Shown: piece by piece, positions 60,717-64,000 of the stretch | Layout of the letters: each line of letters begins with the position of its first letter | How positions within the stretch are numbered: the stretch's first letter is position 1 | Source: PALG01 sp964495885 | Lineage (GTDB): Bacteria > Bacteroidota > Bacteroidia > Flavobacteriales > Flavobacteriaceae | DNA length: 64,000 nt | Reading direction: 5' to 3' | Assembly (NCBI GenBank): GCA_964495885.1 | Contig: CAZBWO010000001.1 | Span: forward strand, 186,001-250,000 | Program-made: the position numbers and the translations under genes | Notes under the pieces: generated by a model | Told to the model about the DNA's origin: nothing | Seen by the model: the letters and a program-made list of their open reading frames with translations, nothing else | Databases searched by the model: none

Positions 60717-61724
60717 CTAGGACATTCGAAAATCTAACAGGCGTTTCAGTACATCCTTCTGAAACACTTCTCCACTTTCATTCAGAAATAGGGTTTCAAT
60801 AGGAAGATAATACAAAGATGGTCCATCAATCCGATCTGCCAACCGCTGATAATCCTTCTCTGTTGTCAAAATGAATTGCTCCTTCTGTAATGAGGCTATT
60901 TCCTTTTCACTAAAATGATGGTGATCTGGAAATTTTTCATGTGTAAAATCAAATCCTTTTGTTTTCAAAAAAGAAACCAACGGAGCAGGTTTAGCAATTC
61001 CAGTGACAAGGGTAAATTTTTTGTCCTTAAGGGTTGAAAGAGGCAGCTTTGTTTCATCACCCAACAAGTAATCTGCATATCCAATCTTCGTAAAATACAC
61101 CTGTTGATGAGGTAATAACCGCATCCTAAATTGAATCTCCTGCAACTTGGCATATGAAACATTCTCAGGACATTTGGTGACGATTAAGACATCTGCCCGC
61201 TTTGCACTTTTCCTTGATTCACGCAAATTCCCAGCAGGAAGAACATGATCTTCTAGGTACAACTGGTCAAAGGAACTTAACAAGATGCTCAAGGCCGGGG
61301 TTACTTTTCGATGCTGAAAGGCATCATCCAAAATAATTAACTCTGCTTTATTCAAAGCTGCGATACCCTCCCTTCTATCTGCACAAACCGCCACTGTAAT
61401 GTCTGGAAATTTACGCTTGATCTGTAGTGGTTCATCTCCCACCTGTTCTGAGGTAGCCAAAGACTCTACCAAGTGAAATCCTTTTGACTTTCGTTTATAC
61501 CCCCTACTCAATACAGCCAACTGGTAGTCATTTTTTAAAAACCGTACCAAATATTCCACCATTGGGGATTTCCCGGTTCCCCCTACTGAAAGATTTCCAA
61601 CAGAAATAATGGGAGTTTCATATTCCGATGAAGATTTCCAACCTTTATCATATGCATGGTTCCGAAGTCGGGTAATCCCGTCGTACAATATGGAAAAAGG
61701 ATAAAGGAATTTTCGAAAATACAT
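60717..61724 (-). CDS. lpxK: Tetraacyldisaccharide 4'-kinase
   Basis: This 335-residue kinase adds the 4'-phosphate in lipid A synthesis. P-loop in SVGNLSVGGTGKSPMVEYL, DDAFQHRK as the second signature, and an N-terminal membrane-associated helix (LRNHAYDKGWKSS region). The ATG at 61724 is used. It is divergent from the Nif3-type gene (44-bp gap with near-consensus -7 boxes on both strands, TACTTTCG and TATCTTTA). Its stop is four bases from the convergent kinase stop. Confidence 0.95.
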   Translation of the reverse strand: MYFRKFLYPFSILYDGITRLRNHAYDKGWKSSSEYETPIISVGNLSVGGTGKSPMVEYLVRFLKNDYQLAVLSRGYKRKSKGFHLVESLATSEQVGDEPLQIKRKFPDITVAVCADRREGIAALNKAELIILDDAFQHRKVTPALSILLSSFDQLYLEDHVLPAGNLRESRKSAKRADVLIVTKCPENVSYAKLQEIQFRMRLLPHQQVYFTKIGYADYLLGDETKLPLSTLKDKKFTLVTGIAKPAPLVSFLKTKGFDFTHEKFPDHHHFSEKEIASLQKEQFILTTEKDYQRLADRIDGPSLYYLPIETLFLNESGEVFQKDVLKRLLDFRMS

Positions 61725-61768
61725 AACACGAAAGTATACTTTTTTATCTTTACCATAAAATTAAAACA

Positions 61769-62863
61769 ATGACGGTACAAGATGTCATCGAAATACTGGA
61801 AGAATTGGCCCCTTTATCCTATGCTAAAGATTTTGACAATACGGGATTATTGGTGGGACAACCTCAAACAAAGCTAAATGGAATCCTAGTGGCATTGGAC
61901 ACACTGGAGACCGTAGTAGATGAGGCCATTGAAAACAATTGCAATCTTATTGTTAGTTTCCATCCTATTATCTTCAAAGGCCTAAAAAGTATCACTGGTA
62001 AAAATTATGTAGAACGTACTGTGTTAAAGGCCATTCAACATGATATTGCCATTTTTTCCATGCATACCGCTTTAGATAATGCCTGGAATGGAGTAAATGC
62101 GGCCATTTGTGATAAACTACAATTGCAAAATAGGGAAATCCTTATTCCACAGCAAGGTACCATTCACAAGCTTACAACCTTCGTGCCTACTAAAGAAGCT
62201 GCAATGGTACGTGAAGCACTATTTAATGCAGGAGCAGGAACCATTGGTAATTATAACCACTGTAGTTTTAACATAGAAGGCTTAGGAAGTTTTCAAGGAA
62301 ATGAAGACTCCAATCCTACCGTTGGTAAAAAAGGGGAAACCCATTTTGAGACAGAGACGCAAATTGGGGTGACTTTCCCAAAGCATCTAACTTCCAAAGT
62401 ACTTAAGGCACTCTTCAAAGCACATCCTTATGAAGAAGTCGCATATGAAGTTACCACCCTTCAAAACCTCAACCAACACATCGGAATGGGCATGATAGGT
62501 GAACTTCCTGAAGCTGTTTCCGAAGAAATTTTTCTCAATACCCTAAAAAACACCTTTCATACAGGAGTGATAAAACATTCTGAAAAAACAGATAAACCTA
62601 TCCAAAAGGTAGCTGTCTTGGGAGGAAGCGGAAGCTTTGCCATTGGCCCTGCCAAAACGAAGGGAGCAGACGCTTTTGTGACTTCAGATTTGAAATACCA
62701 TGATTTTTTTATGGCCGAAAAGAGCATCTTATTGGCAGATATTGGCCATTATGAAAGCGAACAATACACAAAACAGTTGTTAGTTGCCTTCCTTACAGAA
62801 AAAATTACTAATTTTGCAGTCGTTTTATCTAAAGTAAACACCAATCCTATAAGCTATTATTAA
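61769..62863 (+). CDS. Nif3/YqfO-type dinuclear metal protein with CutA-like insert
   Basis: This is a 364-residue protein. Metal-binding motifs of the GTP cyclohydrolase I type 2/NIF3 family: FDNTGLLVG, VSFHPIIF (HxP), SMHTALDNAW, and near the C-terminus ADIGHYESEQ. The region about 130-240 is the CutA/PII-like insertion typical of the longer bacterial form (THKLTTFVPTKEA-type start, HPYEEVAYEVTTL). It forms hexamers; a biochemical role is not firmly established. The zinc-ribbon-type gene follows after three bases, a widely conserved pair. Confidence 0.92.
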   Translation: MTVQDVIEILEELAPLSYAKDFDNTGLLVGQPQTKLNGILVALDTLETVVDEAIENNCNLIVSFHPIIFKGLKSITGKNYVERTVLKAIQHDIAIFSMHTALDNAWNGVNAAICDKLQLQNREILIPQQGTIHKLTTFVPTKEAAMVREALFNAGAGTIGNYNHCSFNIEGLGSFQGNEDSNPTVGKKGETHFETETQIGVTFPKHLTSKVLKALFKAHPYEEVAYEVTTLQNLNQHIGMGMIGELPEAVSEEIFLNTLKNTFHTGVIKHSEKTDKPIQKVAVLGGSGSFAIGPAKTKGADAFVTSDLKYHDFFMAEKSILLADIGHYESEQYTKQLLVAFLTEKITNFAVVLSKVNTNPISYY

Positions 62864-62866
62864 CGT

Positions 62867-63649
62867 ATGGCAAAAAAAACCGAAATCACTGTAGAAGAGA
62901 AGTTAAGATCGTTATTCGATTTGCAATTAATCGATTCACGTGTGGATGAAATAAGAAACGTGCGCGGCGAGCTCCCGTTGGAAGTGCAAGATTTGGAAGA
63001 TGAAGTGGCTGGTTTGAATACCCGCATGGAAAAGCTTAACAATGATCTTGAAAGTATCCAGGAAAATATCAAGGAGCGAAAAAACCTCATTGAAGAAGCG
63101 AAAGCCCTTATCAAAAAATACACCACGCAACAAGACAAAGTTCGAAACAACCGTGAGTACAATAGCTTGAGCAAGGAAATTGAATTCCAGGAACTGGAAA
63201 TTCAGCTTGCAGAAAAGCACATTAAGGAATTTAAAGTTCAGATTGAACAGAAAAATGAAGTAATCGAGGAAACCAAAAGCAGACTTTCAGAGCGCTCAGA
63301 GCATTTGAAACATAAGCAAGGGGAACTTGATGAAATCTTGGCAGAAACCGAAAAAGAAGAAAAAGCACTCCTAAAGGAATCTGAAAAATTTGAAAAAAAT
63401 ATCGAAGATCGTTTAGTGAAAGCGTATAAGCGTATTCGTGAAAATGTAAAAAACGGATTGGCCGTAGTTCCTGTTGAAAGAGGTGCTTCTGGTGGTTCCT
63501 TTTTTACCATTCCACCACAAGTACAAATGGAAATCGCTTCCCGAAAGAAAATCATTACCGATGAGCATAGTGGGCGAATCCTTGTAGATCCTGCACTTGC
63601 CGAAGAAGAGCGTGAAAAAATGGACAAGCTTTTTGAAAAGCTGAAATAA
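62867..63649 (+). CDS. Coiled-coil C4-zinc-ribbon family protein without the cysteines
   Basis: This is a 260-residue protein. Residues about 12-190 form a long coiled-coil hairpin rich in Glu and Lys, followed by the C-terminal region that is a C4 zinc ribbon in other members. Here the cysteine pairs are gone (GASGGSFFTIPP ... DEHSGRILVDPAL), and the whole protein has no cysteine. Related proteins (CdsZ in chlamydiae) act in transcription or metabolic dormancy; the role here is unknown. It is in an operon with the Nif3-like gene. Confidence 0.9.
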   Translation: MAKKTEITVEEKLRSLFDLQLIDSRVDEIRNVRGELPLEVQDLEDEVAGLNTRMEKLNNDLESIQENIKERKNLIEEAKALIKKYTTQQDKVRNNREYNSLSKEIEFQELEIQLAEKHIKEFKVQIEQKNEVIEETKSRLSERSEHLKHKQGELDEILAETEKEEKALLKESEKFEKNIEDRLVKAYKRIRENVKNGLAVVPVERGASGGSFFTIPPQVQMEIASRKKIITDEHSGRILVDPALAEEEREKMDKLFEKLK

Positions 63650-63670
63650 GTAACGCCAATAAATTATAAC

Positions 63671-63701
63671 AAAGCCTTCACATCCCGTGAAGGCTTTTTT
63701 T
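63671..63701 (+). terminator. Terminator after Nif3/zinc-ribbon operon
   Basis: 11-bp stem AAAGCCTTCAC/GTGAAGGCTTT with loop ATCCC, followed by a run of T. It lies 21 bases past the stop. Confidence 0.92.
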
Positions 63702-63752
63702 ATTACCTTTTGTAAGGTTTTCAAATAGTATCGACCCATTCAAAAAATATTC

Positions 63753-64000
63753 ATGCGACTATTCTTCGTTCTAATTTTCAGTACTGTACTTTTGGCAATT
63801 CCTGCTTCTTGCCAATATAATAACTCCAATAAAGAAGCAGAGACTATTGCTCAAAAAGAGCAAACACCTGTAGAAGTTCCCATGCAGGATGGTTATGCCC
63901 GTGCTTACTTTGCAAGTGGATGTTTTTGGTGTGTGGAAGCAATTTACGAAAGCGTGAAAGGGGTGAAGGAATCTATCTCAGGCTACAGTGGCGGTCATAC
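63753..64000 (+). CDS. msrA: Peptide-methionine (S)-S-oxide reductase, lipoprotein (3' end cut by window)
   Basis: ATG at 63753, open to the window edge (82 complete codons). A lipoprotein-type signal (lipobox PASC, Cys20) is followed by a short linker and the MsrA active site: ARAYFASGCFWCVEAIYESVKGV with the catalytic Cys of GCFWC, then the start of the GYSGGH motif. The enzyme reduces methionine sulfoxide in proteins. The lipid anchor suggests repair of envelope proteins. Catalytic domain remainder lies outside the window. Confidence 0.93.
   Translation, partial: MRLFFVLIFSTVLLAIPASCQYNNSNKEAETIAQKEQTPVEVPMQDGYARAYFASGCFWCVEAIYESVKGVKESISGYSGGH

Overview
The window is chromosomal DNA from a member of the Bacteroidota, almost certainly a marine-type Flavobacteriaceae. 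The evidence is: two proteins with type IX secretion (T9SS type A) C-terminal sorting domains, a group III glutamine synthetase, an IcmF fused mutase, BT_3928/DUF1599/DUF4293/DUF3667/DUF4197 family genes, Bacteroidota-type promoters (-7 box TAnnTTTG, often with a TTTG-like -33 box), no obvious Shine-Dalgarno sequences, and low G+C. The genus cannot be fixed from the sequence alone. I see no prophage, insertion sequence, integrase or CRISPR array. This is a gene-dense core region with one tRNA, one repeat cluster and two edge-truncated genes (icmF at the left, msrA at the right).

Layout. 1-3.4 kb: icmF (minus, 3' end missing). 3.5-5.3 kb: a secreted T9SS cargo protein and a DUF4197 lipoprotein. 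5.3-12.5 kb, all minus: pyrF-prfA, a small membrane protein, purM, GSIII glutamine synthetase, and a Ca2+/Na+ antiporter. 12.6-15.6 kb: a BlaI-type repressor, an M56 (BlaR1-like) membrane peptidase with an elaborate C-terminal part, and a 50-codon gene. 15.6-18.1 kb, minus: apt, a UbiB/ABC1 kinase and a TetR regulator. 18.1-18.7 kb: tRNA-Arg(ACG) with two stacked promoters, then a 41-43 bp tandem repeat cluster. 18.7-25.8 kb: an MscS channel, then the minus-strand run DUF1599 - BT_3928 - oligopeptide-type permease - tpiA - prmA - clpS. 25.8-28.3 kb, plus: folP - cdaA - DUF3667. 28.2-30.8 kb, minus: ABC exporter and truA. 30.9-36.6 kb: YfcE-type phosphodiesterase, DUF4293, rho, a second T9SS protein, and an M14 carboxypeptidase lipoprotein. 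36.5-45.9 kb: NUDIX gene divergent from pyrE, SRPBCC protein, birA, then rsfS-ftsH and a lipid-linked string LUD-cdsA-psd-ACBP followed by two VOC proteins and a class III cyclase. 45.9-53.3 kb: valS, DUF1573 protein, aspartic protease with PDZ, aminotransferase-murB, fasciclin lipoprotein. 53.4-64 kb, mostly plus: small CxxC membrane protein, glycosyltransferase - ECF sigma - Nramp-like transporter, lipA-gap, hybrid histidine kinase, lpxK (minus), Nif3-zinc-ribbon pair, msrA.

How genes fit together. Nucleotide synthesis is spread over pyrF, pyrE, purM and apt. Envelope construction is represented by cdsA/psd, lpxK and murB. Protein quality control is represented by ftsH, clpS and msrA. The second messenger c-di-AMP is made by cdaA, and a cyclic nucleotide probably by the class III cyclase.

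The most interesting signals are regulatory. A 26-bp perfect palindrome at the purM/membrane-protein junction shares its half-site with the operator cluster of the BlaI/M56 pair 4.7 kb away, which suggests a small regulon. In blaI, purM and pyrE the -7 box sits exactly four bases before the ATG, which predicts leaderless mRNAs. The glutamine synthetase promoter has a palindrome where a class II activator would bind. The Nramp-family protein has lost every canonical metal-binding motif.
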